From: JAODBQ01 sp047602055
GTDB lineage: Bacteria; Actinomycetota; Acidimicrobiia; Acidimicrobiales; Ilumatobacteraceae
Direction of reading: 5' to 3'
DNA: 64,000 nucleotides
Assembly: GCA_047602055.1 (NCBI GenBank)
Contig: JASGIG010000001.1
Span: forward strand, 3,782,001 to 3,846,000
Made by a program: the position numbers and the translations under genes. Numbering within the stretch: the stretch's first letter is position 1; every line of letters starts with the position of its first letter. The notes below the pieces were generated by a model. It had not been told where the DNA came from. It did not search any database and was given only the letters and a program-made list of their open reading frames with translations. Positions 16,216-25,577 of this stretch are shown here, piece by piece.

Positions 16216-16392
16216 CAAGCGCGGCCGCGGGTGGGGGTGGTGCGGAGGGGGCGCTCCGAGATCCCTCTCCGACGTGCGCCGACTCGCTGTGCGTGAGGCG
16301 CACCGCCAACTGGGTGCGGCCACAGGCCGCTCCTCGAAGCTCGACCGAACGGAGAGAGCGAGCGCAGCGAGCGAACGAGAGAGGTCGAAGCA
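16209..16392. repeat. Element A, copy 1 (between ftsZ and yggS)
   Basis: The segment from 16231 closely matches the one from 46712, and its final 80 bases also match 51741-51818. It is bracketed by a 9-bp direct repeat, CTACTTCAG, at 16200-16208 and 16393-16401, the second including the ftsZ stop codon. Its end next to ftsZ carries a GAGCGCAGCGAG core between imperfect inverted arms related to TCGAAGCTCGA. This suggests a hairpin that could act as a terminator or attenuator. Confidence 0.75.
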
Positions 16393-17487
16393 CTACTTCA
16401 GGAACGACGGGACGTCGAAGTCGTCGTCATCGTCGTCGAGCGGGTCCTCGGCCGGCTCGGCGAACAGGTCCTTCAACGTGTTCGTGGTCGGCGTCGGGGT
16501 CTTCGCCTCGGGTCCGGTGGCCGGCACCTTACCGCCGTCCCAGCGGTCGAAGCCGGCGGCGATGACGGTGACCTTGACCTCGTCGCCCATCTCGTCGTCG
16601 ATCACGGTGCCGAAGATGATGTTGGCATCCTGGTGGGCGACGCCGTGGATGATCTCGGCGGCAGCGTTCATCTCGAACAGGCCCATGCTCGACGGGCCGG
16701 TGATGTTCAGCAGGATGCCGCGAGCGCCGTCGATGGCCGCCTCCAGCAGCGGGCTGGCGATCGCCGCCTTCGCCGCGGTGACGGAGCGGTTCTCGCCACC
16801 GGCCTGGCCGATGCCCATCAACGCCGACCCGGCGCTGGACAGGATCATCTTCACGTCGGCGAAGTCGGTGTTGATCAGGCCCGGCGTGGTGATCAGGTTG
16901 GTGATGCCGGAGACGCCCTGCAGCAGCACCTCGTCGGCCATCTTGAACGCGTTGAGGACGCTGGTCTTCTCGTTGGCGACGGTGAGCAGGCGGTCGTTGG
17001 GGATGACGATCAGCGTGTCGACCTTCTCCTTCAACCGCGTCACCCCGGCGTCGGCCTGCACGGCGCGGCGGCGGCCCTCGAAGCTGAACGGGCGGGTGAC
17101 GACGCCGATCGCCAGCGCGCCCATCGAGCGGGCCAGCTCGGCGATCACCGGGGCGGCGCCCGTGCCGGTGCCACCGCCCTCGCCGGCGGTGATGAACACC
17201 ATGTCGGCGCCCTTGATCATCTCCTCGATCTCGTCGCGGTGCGCCTCGGCGGCGTTGCGCCCGACGTCCGGGTCGCTGCCGGCACCGAGGCCGCGGGTGA
17301 GGTCACGACCGATGTCGAGCTTGACGTCGGCGTCGCTCATCAGCAGCGCCTGCGCATCGGTGTTGACGGCGATGAACTCGACGCCCTTCAACCCCGCGTC
17401 GATCATCCGGTTGACCGCGTTGACGCCGCCGCCACCGACACCGATGACCTTGATGACCGCGAGGTAGTTCTGGGGTGAGCCGGCCAT
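16393..17487 (-). CDS. ftsZ: Cell division protein FtsZ
   Basis: Tubulin-like GTPase forming the division ring, 364 residues. The N-terminal GVGGGGVNAVNRMI and the tubulin signature GGGTGTGAAPVIAEL (about residues 104-118) bind GTP. The T7-loop segment NTDFADVKMI follows later. The C-terminal peptide DDDFDVPSFLK is the conserved site for SepF and other partners. A GGAGG ribosome site lies before ATG 17487. The short acidic linker after residue 315 is usual. Confidence 0.97.
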   Translation of the reverse strand: MAGSPQNYLAVIKVIGVGGGGVNAVNRMIDAGLKGVEFIAVNTDAQALLMSDADVKLDIGRDLTRGLGAGSDPDVGRNAAEAHRDEIEEMIKGADMVFITAGEGGGTGTGAAPVIAELARSMGALAIGVVTRPFSFEGRRRAVQADAGVTRLKEKVDTLIVIPNDRLLTVANEKTSVLNAFKMADEVLLQGVSGITNLITTPGLINTDFADVKMILSSAGSALMGIGQAGGENRSVTAAKAAIASPLLEAAIDGARGILLNITGPSSMGLFEMNAAAEIIHGVAHQDANIIFGTVIDDEMGDEVKVTVIAAGFDRWDGGKVPATGPEAKTPTPTTNTLKDLFAEPAEDPLDDDDDDFDVPSFLK

Positions 17488-17662
17488 CTAACGAAGCCTC
17501 CGACGATCGGTGGTGGTGTGGGCGAAGAGGTTCATCGGCAGGTCACGTTCGGGTCGGGGTCGTGTCACATTCATGAGGAAATGCGGGGAGCGTAACCAGT
17601 CTCGCACGGTTCACCCCGCAATCGGTGGACGCAGGCCCACGGGGCGGGGTCTCGCGCTCGCC
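17488..17662. promoter_or_regulatory. ftsQ-ftsZ spacer, probable internal ftsZ promoter
   Basis: This 175-base gap is by far the longest inside the distal dcw genes. On the coding (minus) strand a TACGCT box (plus-strand 17589-17594) is a candidate -10 element. The ribosome site sits just before ftsZ. No clear -35 box is seen. A separate ftsZ promoter here is common in actinobacteria; this one is inferred. Confidence 0.35.
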
Positions 17663-19273
17663 CTAGCTCCCCACCTCGTTGGTGGCGACGTCGACCTGCT
17701 GGTCGGGCTTCAGGCCGCCGCGGACCACCATCACCAGGCGAGCGAGCTTGTCCTCGATCCCGCTGACGGTGCCGAGCCGGACGTGCACGCCCTTGGCCTC
17801 GGGCGCGTCGAGCTCGAGCGACAACTCGTTCGTCGTCGCGTCGACGCCGATCGACGTGGTGATCGTGCGGATCTCGTCGGGCAGCGCCAACGCGAGCTGC
17901 GCGCCGGCGGCGAACGCCGCGCCGGCGAACTGACCCGGCTCGCTGTCGGGCGCCGAACCGGTGAGCAGCACGTAGTCGATGGGCCGGCCGCCGAGCACCG
18001 TCAGCACACGCCCGTTGCGGTCGATGACGCGGTACATCCCGTCGGAGCCGACGTACGTGGCGACGGGCTTGCGCTCACGGATGTCGACGAGCACGTGGTG
18101 CGGGAAGTCGGTGCTGACCCGCGCCGACTCGACCCATGGGTTGGCCTCCAACTGGCGCTCGATCTTCTGCGTGTCGACGAGCAGCACCGGCTCGCCGCGC
18201 AGATCGTTGCGGACCTGCTCGATCAACGCCTGGTCCGTGTACTGGTTGCCCTGCACGTCGATCGTGCGCACGTCGAACAGCGGCGACGCCAGCGTGGCGA
18301 CGATCGCCACGACGACCAGGACGATGCCGGCCGCGACCGCGGCCCACAGCAACCGGCGGCGGCTGGCCGCCTTGTGCACCGCCTGTCGGCGGGCCCGCAG
18401 GCGCGGGTCGATGTTCGGCGCCGCCTGCTGGGCGGGGAGCGCGTCGACGCGCTGGTCGGTGCCGTCGATGACGATCGTCGAGCGGGACCCGCCGGCCGAC
18501 GTGGACGGCGCGTGGATCTCGCGCAGCCGCTGCTCGGCGTCCTCGTCGAGGTACAGCGCATCGCCGGGCTGGTCGTCGTCGGCGATGACGATCGTCCGCC
18601 GGCCACCGCCGGTCGGCGCGCCGGCGCCGACAGGCACGCGCTCGCGTGCCACCACCGGCGTCGGGGCAGGCTTGGGCGTCAGCGGGTCGATCGACGCGCC
18701 GGCGATCGGCGCGACGGGGAGGGCGACGGGCGGGGGCGCCTCACCGCGCTTGGCCGCGGCGCGGGCCGCCTTGGCCATGACCTTGGCGTCCTCCTCGGCC
18801 TGCTTGCGCGACGCCTTCGCCGACCTCTCGGCTTCCTTCGTCGCCGCCTTCACCGCCTTGGCATCGGCCCGTGCCGCAGCGCGCGCCTCGCGCTTGGTGC
18901 TGCCCGTCGGCATCGGGGAGCGGTCGGCGGGCGTCTCGCCGACCTCGTCGACGTTGGTGAGGTCGACGACGGTTCGGGCGACCGGCGGGGTGGGTGCCGG
19001 CTCAGCGACCGGCGCCGGGGCCGGGGCCGTCGGCGGATCGATCGTCTCGTCGAGGAGGCGGTCGATCTCGGCGAGGTCGGCAGTCGGCGGCGTGCCGTTG
19101 CCGGCAGTCAGGCCGGCCGTGTCGATGCCGAGCATTCGGTCGATCGACGGGTCGTCGAAGTCGTACGTCGGCGGGTCGGCGCTCGGGTCCGGCGAGTTGT
19201 CGGCGAACGCCGCGATCAGCTCCTCCAGCACCTTGTCGGGCACCGGCTGATCGGGCAGGTCGGGTCCGGTCAT
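17663..19273 (-). CDS. ftsQ: Cell division protein FtsQ with a very long N-terminal extension
   Basis: Bitopic divisome protein, 536 residues. The single membrane span (LLWAAVAAGIVLVVVAIVAT) begins only at about residue 315. After it come the POTRA domain (FDVRTIDVQGNQYTDQALIE, VSTDFPHHVLVDIRERKP) and the FtsQ beta domain. The cytoplasmic part is about 310 residues, against about 100 or fewer in most FtsQ. It contains an Ala/Lys/Arg-rich helix (about 150-200) and two similar short strands, RRTIVIADDD and RSTIVIDGTD. ATG 19273 is the start. Confidence 0.9.
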   Translation of the reverse strand: MTGPDLPDQPVPDKVLEELIAAFADNSPDPSADPPTYDFDDPSIDRMLGIDTAGLTAGNGTPPTADLAEIDRLLDETIDPPTAPAPAPVAEPAPTPPVARTVVDLTNVDEVGETPADRSPMPTGSTKREARAAARADAKAVKAATKEAERSAKASRKQAEEDAKVMAKAARAAAKRGEAPPPVALPVAPIAGASIDPLTPKPAPTPVVARERVPVGAGAPTGGGRRTIVIADDDQPGDALYLDEDAEQRLREIHAPSTSAGGSRSTIVIDGTDQRVDALPAQQAAPNIDPRLRARRQAVHKAASRRRLLWAAVAAGIVLVVVAIVATLASPLFDVRTIDVQGNQYTDQALIEQVRNDLRGEPVLLVDTQKIERQLEANPWVESARVSTDFPHHVLVDIRERKPVATYVGSDGMYRVIDRNGRVLTVLGGRPIDYVLLTGSAPDSEPGQFAGAAFAAGAQLALALPDEIRTITTSIGVDATTNELSLELDAPEAKGVHVRLGTVSGIEDKLARLVMVVRGGLKPDQQVDVATNEVGS

Positions 19274-19367
19274 GAGCGCAGCTCCTGACCGGACAGCCGC
19301 CGGAGCGCCAGCGGAGCGGACGTCGATGTGGCGCAGCGGGTTCGGGGGCGCAGCCCCCGGGCAAGCA
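19274..19367 (+). repeat. Element B, copy 1 (murB/ftsQ junction)
   Basis: A diverged copy oriented opposite to the genes. It contains the GACGTCGATG block and the hairpin GGGGGCGCAGCCCCC. CGGTCA occurs on both sides (19267-19272 and 19368-19373), the second covering the murB stop. An inverted copy TGACCGG lies at 19286-19292, separated from the ftsQ start by a loop containing GAGCGCAGCTC. Confidence 0.7.
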
Positions 19368-19370
19368 CGG

Positions 19371-20303
19371 TCACGGCGTCCCCTCCACGTCGTCGAAGCC
19401 GACCAGGCGCACCTCGCTGCGCAACACGATGCCGGTCTCGTCGGCGACGCGCCGGCGGACGTGCTCCATGACGGCGCGCACGTCGGCAGCACGGGCGCCC
19501 GGCGAGGCCTGGATGAAGTTGGCGTGCTTCGTGCTCACCTCGGCGCCCCCCACGGCAAAGCCGCGCAGGCCGAGCCGATCGATCAGCTCCGCCGCGGCCA
19601 GCTCACCGGGCACCGGGTTGATGAACACTGACCCTGCATTCTGTCCGCCGGGCTGGTGCTCGCGCCGCCACCTGACGATCTCGGTGAGCAGCGCCTCGCC
19701 GGCGGCGACGTCACCGCGAGCCAGCGCCAGGTCGGCGTCGAGGACGAGGTGGTGGTCGGCGAGGTCCGAGCCGCGGAAGCGCAGCCCGAGCGCCGCCGCG
19801 GGGACCCGTTCGACGGAGCCGTCGCGCAGGTCGAACAGGCCGACGTCGGTGGTGCAGGCGACCATGTCCGAGCCGTGCCCGCCGGCGTTGGTCCGCAGCG
19901 CCCCGCCGATCGTGCCGGGCACGCCGACGGCCCACTCGAAGCCGGTCAGGCCGGCGGCGACGGTGCGCCGGGCGAGCACCGGCAGCCGCACGGCCGACCC
20001 GGCGCGCACGGTGGTGCCGTCGATGTCGATCGAGCTGCACAGCTCGGCGAGCGAGACGACGATCCCGCGCACGCCCTCGTCGGCGACGAGCATGTTGCTG
20101 CCCCACCCGATCGCCACCACCGGCAGCCCGGTGTCCACGGCGACGGCGGCGACGGCGCGCAGCTCGTCGATCGTACGCGGCGTGGCGAACACCGCCGCCG
20201 CGCCGCCGACCTTGTACGTCGTGCGCTGCGCCAGCGGCTCGTCGGCGACGGCGATGCCACCGAGGCGCGCCAGGGCGTCGGCGACGGCGTCCGTACCGGT
20301 CAT
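19371..20303 (-). CDS. murB: UDP-N-acetylenolpyruvoylglucosamine reductase
   Basis: FAD enzyme reducing enolpyruvyl-UDP-GlcNAc to UDP-MurNAc, 310 residues. Visible motifs are QRTTYKVGGAAAVFATP, IGWGSNMLVAD and the FAD-binding WAVGVPGTIGGALRTNAGGHG. The catalytic Ser/Asn region is QNAGSVFINP. ATG 20303 follows the murC stop by two bases. It sits between murC and ftsQ, the usual actinobacterial order. Confidence 0.95.
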   Translation of the reverse strand: MTGTDAVADALARLGGIAVADEPLAQRTTYKVGGAAAVFATPRTIDELRAVAAVAVDTGLPVVAIGWGSNMLVADEGVRGIVVSLAELCSSIDIDGTTVRAGSAVRLPVLARRTVAAGLTGFEWAVGVPGTIGGALRTNAGGHGSDMVACTTDVGLFDLRDGSVERVPAAALGLRFRGSDLADHHLVLDADLALARGDVAAGEALLTEIVRWRREHQPGGQNAGSVFINPVPGELAAAELIDRLGLRGFAVGGAEVSTKHANFIQASPGARAADVRAVMEHVRRRVADETGIVLRSEVRLVGFDDVEGTP

Positions 20304-20305
20304 CG

Positions 20306-21778
20306 TCACCGCGCCGCCACGTCCCCGGGGGCTGTGCCCCCGAACCCCATCGACGCCCGGTCCCCTGGCGGTCGCTCGCTCGTCCGCAGCTCGGCGCGGC
20401 GCGCCAGCACCTCGTCGGGGAGGTGGGCGACGTCCCCGCAACCCATCGAGATCGACACGTCGCCGGCGTGTAGCTCGCGGGCCAGCCACTCGACGAGGTC
20501 CTCACGCCGCGGCAGCCACACCAGGCGGGTCTCCGGGTGGGCGTCGAGCACGGCGTCGACGACGAGCTTGCCGGTGACGCCGGGGATCGGCGTCGTCCCC
20601 GACGCGTAGATGTCGGTGAGCACGACGACGTCGGCGTCGACGAACGCGTCTCGGTACTCGGGCGAGAGCACGTTCATCCGGTTGTAGCGGTTCGGCTGGA
20701 ACACGGCGATCAGGCGCTGCCAGCCGTCGCCGGACTCGCGGGCGGCGCGCAGCACGGCGGCGATCTCGCCGGGGATGTGGGCGTAGTCGTCGACCAGCGT
20801 CGCCCCGCCGTCGACGCCACGGACGTCGAAGCGCCGGGCGACGCCACCGAAGCGGGCCAGCGCCGCGGCCGCGTCGTCGAAGCCGACGCCGAGCTCCATC
20901 GCCATCACCAGCGCGCCGAGCGCGTTGCGCACGTTGTAGACGCCGCGCAGCGGCAGCGCCACCTCGCCGAGCCGCTCGCCCCGGCGCACGACCTCGAAGT
21001 GCTGGGCACCCGGCCCGATGTGCACGTCGACGCCGCGGTAGCCGGCCGACTCGGACAGGCCGTAGGTGACCGCGCCGTGCTTCGGCGCGAGCTCGGCGCA
21101 CACCGGGTCGTCGGCGCACAGCACCTTCGGGCCGGGCAGCTGGGCGAGGTAGCGGTCGAAGCCGTCGACGATGCCCTCGAACGTGCCGTAGTGGTCGAGG
21201 TGGTCGGCCTCGACGTTGGTGAGGATCGTGCCGTGCAGCGGCAGCTCGAGGTGCGTGCCGTCGCTCTCGTCGGCCTCGACGACGAACCACTCCCCGCCCG
21301 TCCACTGCGCGCCGGTGCCGACGTCGGCGACGTCGCCGCCGATCACGAAGCTCGGCCGCCACCCGGCCTCGGCGAGCATCAGCATCAGCATCGACGTGGT
21401 CGTCGTCTTGCCGTGCGTGCCGGCGACGCCGACGGACCGGGCCATCGCGCAGATCGAGGCGAGCATCCCGGCGCGGCGCAGCACCAGCGCCCCGGTGGCC
21501 TCGGCCTCCTGCAGCTCGATGTTGTGCGCCGGCACCGCGCTGGAGCGGGTGACCGCCCGGCAGCCGTGGACGACGGCGCGGTCGTGGCCGACGCGCACGT
21601 CGACACCGCCGGCGCGCAGGCGGTCGAGCACCGGCTGCTCACGGATGTCGCTGCCGCTGACGGTGTGGCCCATCTCGGCGAGGACGATGGCGATCGCGCT
21701 CATCCCCGGGCCGCCGACGCCGACGACGTGCAGGCGCGACGGCTGAGACAGGTCAAGCGGGGCGACCGGGACGGTCAT
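20306..21778 (-). CDS. murC: UDP-N-acetylmuramate-L-alanine ligase
   Basis: ATP-dependent ligase adding L-Ala to UDP-MurNAc, 490 residues. The N-terminal Rossmann domain has HVVGVGGPGMSAIAIVLAEMGH and the P-loop is AGTHGKTTTTSMLM. Also visible are EADESDGTHLEL, NVEADHLDHYGTF and VDDYAHIPGEI. The last 25 or so residues (from ERPPGDRASM) are encoded by element B copy 2, so the protein has a repeat-derived tail. The conserved ligase domain ends before it. Confidence 0.95.
   Translation of the reverse strand: MTVPVAPLDLSQPSRLHVVGVGGPGMSAIAIVLAEMGHTVSGSDIREQPVLDRLRAGGVDVRVGHDRAVVHGCRAVTRSSAVPAHNIELQEAEATGALVLRRAGMLASICAMARSVGVAGTHGKTTTTSMLMLMLAEAGWRPSFVIGGDVADVGTGAQWTGGEWFVVEADESDGTHLELPLHGTILTNVEADHLDHYGTFEGIVDGFDRYLAQLPGPKVLCADDPVCAELAPKHGAVTYGLSESAGYRGVDVHIGPGAQHFEVVRRGERLGEVALPLRGVYNVRNALGALVMAMELGVGFDDAAAALARFGGVARRFDVRGVDGGATLVDDYAHIPGEIAAVLRAARESGDGWQRLIAVFQPNRYNRMNVLSPEYRDAFVDADVVVLTDIYASGTTPIPGVTGKLVVDAVLDAHPETRLVWLPRREDLVEWLARELHAGDVSISMGCGDVAHLPDEVLARRAELRTSERPPGDRASMGFGGTAPGDVAAR
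20309..20402 (-). repeat. Element B, copy 2 (murC/murB junction, read through by murC)
   Basis: On the coding strand the order is GCGAGCGACCGCCAGG, GGGCGTCGATGGGG, then the hairpin GGGGGCACAGCCCCC. A GGCGCG/CGCGCC inverted pair marks the upstream end, and the murC stop lies at the downstream end. Unlike most copies it has lost the upstream stop codon, so murC translation continues through it. Confidence 0.7.
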
Positions 21779-21780
21779 CG

Positions 21781-21866
21781 GGTCCCCCGATGACCGGTCG
21801 GCCGAGCGACCGCCAAGGAGCCGGACGACGATGGGGTCCGGGGGCGCAGCCCCCGTGGGTTACGAC
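21781..21866 (+). repeat. Element B, copy 3 (murG/murC junction)
   Basis: Oriented opposite to the genes. It contains GAGCGACCGCCAAGGAGCC, GACGATGGGG and GGGGGCGCAGCCCCC. TCATCG flanks it at 21775-21780 (murC start) and 21867-21872 (murG stop). CCGATGACC (21788-21796) is an exact inverted copy of GGTCATCGG (21773-21781). Confidence 0.8.
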
Positions 21867-22984
21867 TCATCGCGGCGACGCCCCCGCGGCGCGCTCGACG
21901 ACGTCGAGCAGCCTGCCGCTGCGGATCAGCGTGCCGGCCTCGTGGGCATTGGCGGCCAGGGTGGCCAACGCGGCCGGGTGGGCCTGCAGCCGGTCGATCT
22001 CGGCGACGAGGCGGTCGACGGTGAGGTCGGACTGCTCGATCAGGACGGCCGCGCCGGCGGTCGCTGAGCTGGTGGGCGTTTGCGACCTGATGGTTCTCGG
22101 CGGCGCCCGGCCACGGCACGACGATCGCCGGGGCGCCGGCGGTGGCCAGCTCGGCGATCGTCCCGGCACCAGCGCGGGTGACGAGCAGGTCGGCGCCGGC
22201 GTACACGTCCGGCATGCGCTCCTCGTAGCCGATCACGCGGTACAGGATGCCCGCTGCGCCGTCGCGTTGGGGGGACGCCCTGTGGAGAAACCGGTCACCG
22301 ACGGCGTGGTGCACGGCAAGATCGCCTCGATCGGCGAGGCGTTCCACAGCGGCGGCGACGACCTCGTTGACGTCCTGCGAGCCGAGCGAACCGCAGCTGA
22401 CGGCGACGACGAAGCGGTCGTCGGGCCAGCCGAGCGCGGCGCGTGCCGACGGCGCGACCGCGCACCCGGTCGACGTCGACGATCGACTGACGCACCGGTG
22501 CCCCGGTCAGCTCGGCGCATGGCAGCGTCGAGCCCGCGAAGGCGACGGCGACAGCGGTCGCCTTGCGGGCCAGCAGCTTGGACGCCTGCCCGGGGCGCAG
22601 GTCGTAGCTGACGACGACGGTCGGGATGCCCAGGCGCTGCGCGGCCCACGTCGCCGGGAAGCTGGCATAGCCACCGACGTTGACGACCACCTTCGGCTGC
22701 AGCTCGCCCAGCAGTCGCTTGGACTCGCGAGTAGCCCTGACCATCTTCGGCAGGAATCCAAGGTTCCGCCGGGACAGGCTGCGTTGCAGGCCGACGACGT
22801 CGAGCAGCGTCATCGGGTGGCCCGTCGGCGGGACGAGCCGCTGCTCGACGCCGTGCACGGTTCCGACGTAGTGGATCTCGTCGGCAGTGTGACCCCGGGC
22901 GACGAGCCCCTCGGCGATCGCCAGCGCCGGGATCACGTGCCCCGACGTCCCCCCACCGGTGACGACGGCGAACGTGCCGCTCAC
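21867..22984 (-). CDS. murG: MurG glycosyltransferase, two frameshifts
   Basis: Adds GlcNAc to lipid I to form lipid II at the inner membrane face. Three frames give the whole protein. The first has VVTGGGTSGHVIPALAIAEG, GGYASFPATWAAQ and ELTGAPVRQSIVDVD. The second has YAGADLLVTRAGAGTIAELA and PWPGAAENHQVANAHQLS. The third has AAVLIEQSDLTVDRLVAEI. Breaks lie near 22441-22455 and 22057-22062; each is explained by one extra base. GTG 22984 overlaps the ftsW stop. Essential, so errors are likelier than loss. Confidence 0.88.
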
Positions 22985-24181
22985 TTCACGTTTCGCGCGA
23001 CGTTCAGGAGCAGGCCGCCGGCGACCATCGTCACGAACAGGGAGCTGCCGCCGGCCGAGAAGAACGGCAGCGTCAGGCCGGTCACCGGCATCATCCCTGT
23101 CACGCCGCCGACGTTGATGATCATCTGCACGACGAGCCAGCCGACGATGCCGCTGGCGACCAGCGAGGCGAAGCGGTCGGCGCTGGCCAGCGCCACCTGC
23201 ACGCCGGCATAGGCCAGCAGGACGAAGCCGCCGAGCACGCCGATCACCCCGACGAAGCCGAGCTCCTGGGCGATCACCGCGAAGATGAAGTCGCTGTGGG
23301 CCAGCGGCAGGAAGCCGCCGAGCGTCGCCGAGCCACGCGCCGGGCCCTGCCCGGTGAAGCCGCCGGTGGCGATGCTGATCTGCGCCTGATACGTCTGGTA
23401 GCTGAGGTGGTCCTTGTTGGCGGCGATGTCCATGAACGCCGTGAACCGGGCGGCGCGCCGTGGGCTGGAGACGACGAAACCGACCGCCCCGAGCGCCCCG
23501 ACGGCGCCGGCACCGGCCATCGGCACCATCGGCGCGCCGGCGATGAACGCCATCACGAAGACGATGCAGCCGAGCACGATCGCCGAGCCGAGGTCGCCCT
23601 GCACGAGGCACAGTCCCGGCGCCGACGACGGCGACGGCCAGCACCGGGCCGAGCGTGCGCTTCGGGTCGTTCATCTCCAGCTGGCGGCGGGTCAGCAGGT
23701 CGGCGCAGAACAGCAGGACCGCGAGCTTGAGCAGCTCCGACGGCTGGAACGTGAACGAGCCGACGGCCACCCAGGCCTTGGCGCCGTTGACCTCGGCGCC
23801 GAGGCCACCGGCGAACGGCAGCACCATCATCACCATCGACCCGAGGAGGAACGGGGTGACCAGGCGGCGCCAGAAGTGCAGTGGGACGCGCATCGCGATC
23901 CACAGGCCGATCGTGCCGAACACCGCCCACATCGCCTGCTTGCCGAACACCCGCCACGGCGAGTTGCCCTGGTGCAACTGGGAGATCGAGCTGGCCGACA
24001 GGACCATCACCAGGCCGAGCATCACGAACACGGCGATGACCACGGCGATCAGGTAGAACTCGACCGGCGGCGGCGTCACCGTGCGGGCCTTGCGGCGGTG
24101 CGCCGGGTGGCGACTGATCGCCGCCGAGCGCTCCAGGGCCTGGCGACGGCGGTCGCCGATCAACGTCGTCGAGCTGCTCAT
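22981..24181 (-). CDS. ftsW: FtsW lipid II polymerase, one frameshift
   Basis: SEDS-family glycosyltransferase for septal peptidoglycan. The N-terminal frame has a cytoplasmic basic start and several membrane spans, with MVLSASSISQL and VAVGSFTFQPSELLKLAVLL. The C-terminal frame has QGDLGSAIVLG, the conserved DFIFAVIAQELGF and PVTGLTLPFFSAGGSS. The break is at 23615-23617, where one base fewer in CCC restores the frame (GLCLVQGDLGS). ATG 24181 overlaps the murD stop by one base. Confidence 0.9.
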
Positions 24182-25573
24182 CACTGACCCCTCTCGTTCG
24201 GTGCGTCGTCCGTGCGTCGGCTGCCAGCGGACGCCAGCTTCACGGCCACCAACTGCTTGAAGTCCTCGCCCCGGGCGGGGTAGCCGCCCTCGGGGTACCA
24301 GTCGAAGCTGGCGCATGCCGGCGAGAGCAGCACGACGTCGCCCGGCGTCGCCATCGCCGCGGCGAGGTCGACGGCCTCGGCCATGTTCGCCGCCACCCGC
24401 ACCGGGCACCACGGGGTGAACGCCGCGGCCACCTCGTCGGCCGCGTCGCCGAGGGCGACGACGCCGACGACCCGCTCGTGCTCGCTGGCCAGGCTGGCCA
24501 GGTCGAGGCCCTTGTTGCGCCCGCCGGCCAGCAGCACGACCCGGTCGAAGCCGCGGATCGCGGTGAGCGCGGCGTGCGGCGTCGTCGCCTTGGAATCGTT
24601 GAACCAGCGCACGCCGCCGGCCTCGCCGGCCGGCTCGATGCGGTGCGGCGGATGGGTGAACGTCGCCAGGGCGGCGCCGACGTCGGCGGCGGTGGCCAGC
24701 CTGGACTCGAGAACGACGGCGGCTGCCGCGAGGGCGTTGTCGACGTCGTGCGGCAGCGCCCGGGTCATCGACGCGGTCGTCGTGATCGTCCCGCTCGGGC
24801 CGACGAGGCGATCGCCGTCGAGCCGGTAGTCGGCACCGTCACCGCCGAACGTGACGCGGCGGGCGGCGACGCGGTCGAGGTTGCGCATCACCACCGGGTC
24901 GCGGCGGTTGCCGACGGCGACGTCGGTCGGGCGCAGGTGCGACCACATCCGCGCCTTGCTGGCCTCGTAGGCGTCGAGCGAGCGATGCCAGTTCTGGTGG
25001 TCCGGGGCGAGGTTGAGCCACACCGACGCCTCCGGCCGGAAGCTGCGCAGCCAGTTCAGCCGGAAGCTGCTGCACTCGACGACGAACACCTCGGCATCGC
25101 CGTCCGAGCGCGGCCACCAGCGGCACCTCGGTGTTGCCGACCTCGACGGCCCGCCGGCCGGCAGCGCGCAGCATCGCCCCGATCAGCAGCGTCGTCGTCG
25201 TCTTGCCGTCCGTCCCGGTGACGCCGAGCATCGGCCGCGGCCCGCCGGGGCGCTGCTGCTCCCACTCGTAGGCCAGGTCCAGCTCGGTGACGACGGGGGT
25301 CCCGGCAGCTGCCGCAGCACGGATGACGTCGTGGGTCTCGGGCACGCCCGGCGCGGGGCAGACCAGGTCGCAGTCCTCGACGATCGCGGCGATCTCGTCG
25401 ACCGCCGGCTTGCCGATCAGCTCGCCGCCGAGCCGCTCGGCCGCGGCCAGGCGCCGTGGCGTCGGCTGGTCGTCGGCGAGCACCAGGTCGTAGCCGTGGG
25501 CGGCGAGCGCCACGGCCACTGCCTCCCCGGTGATCGCCAACCCGTAGACGAGTGCGCGCGGACGACGACCCAT
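24181..25573 (-). CDS. murD: UDP-MurNAc-L-alanine:D-glutamate ligase, one frameshift
   Basis: Adds D-Glu to the peptidoglycan precursor. The N-terminal frame has the P-loop GVTGTDGKTTTTLLIG and VPLVAAL. The C-terminal frame has VVECSSFRLNW, APDHQNWHRSLDAYEASK and FNDSKATTPHAALTAIRGF, then LLAGGRNKGLDL. The join is near 25104-25105, where one extra base interrupts VAALDGDAEVFVVE. ATG 25573 begins just after the mraY stop. Confidence 0.9.
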
Positions 25574-25577
25574 CAGA

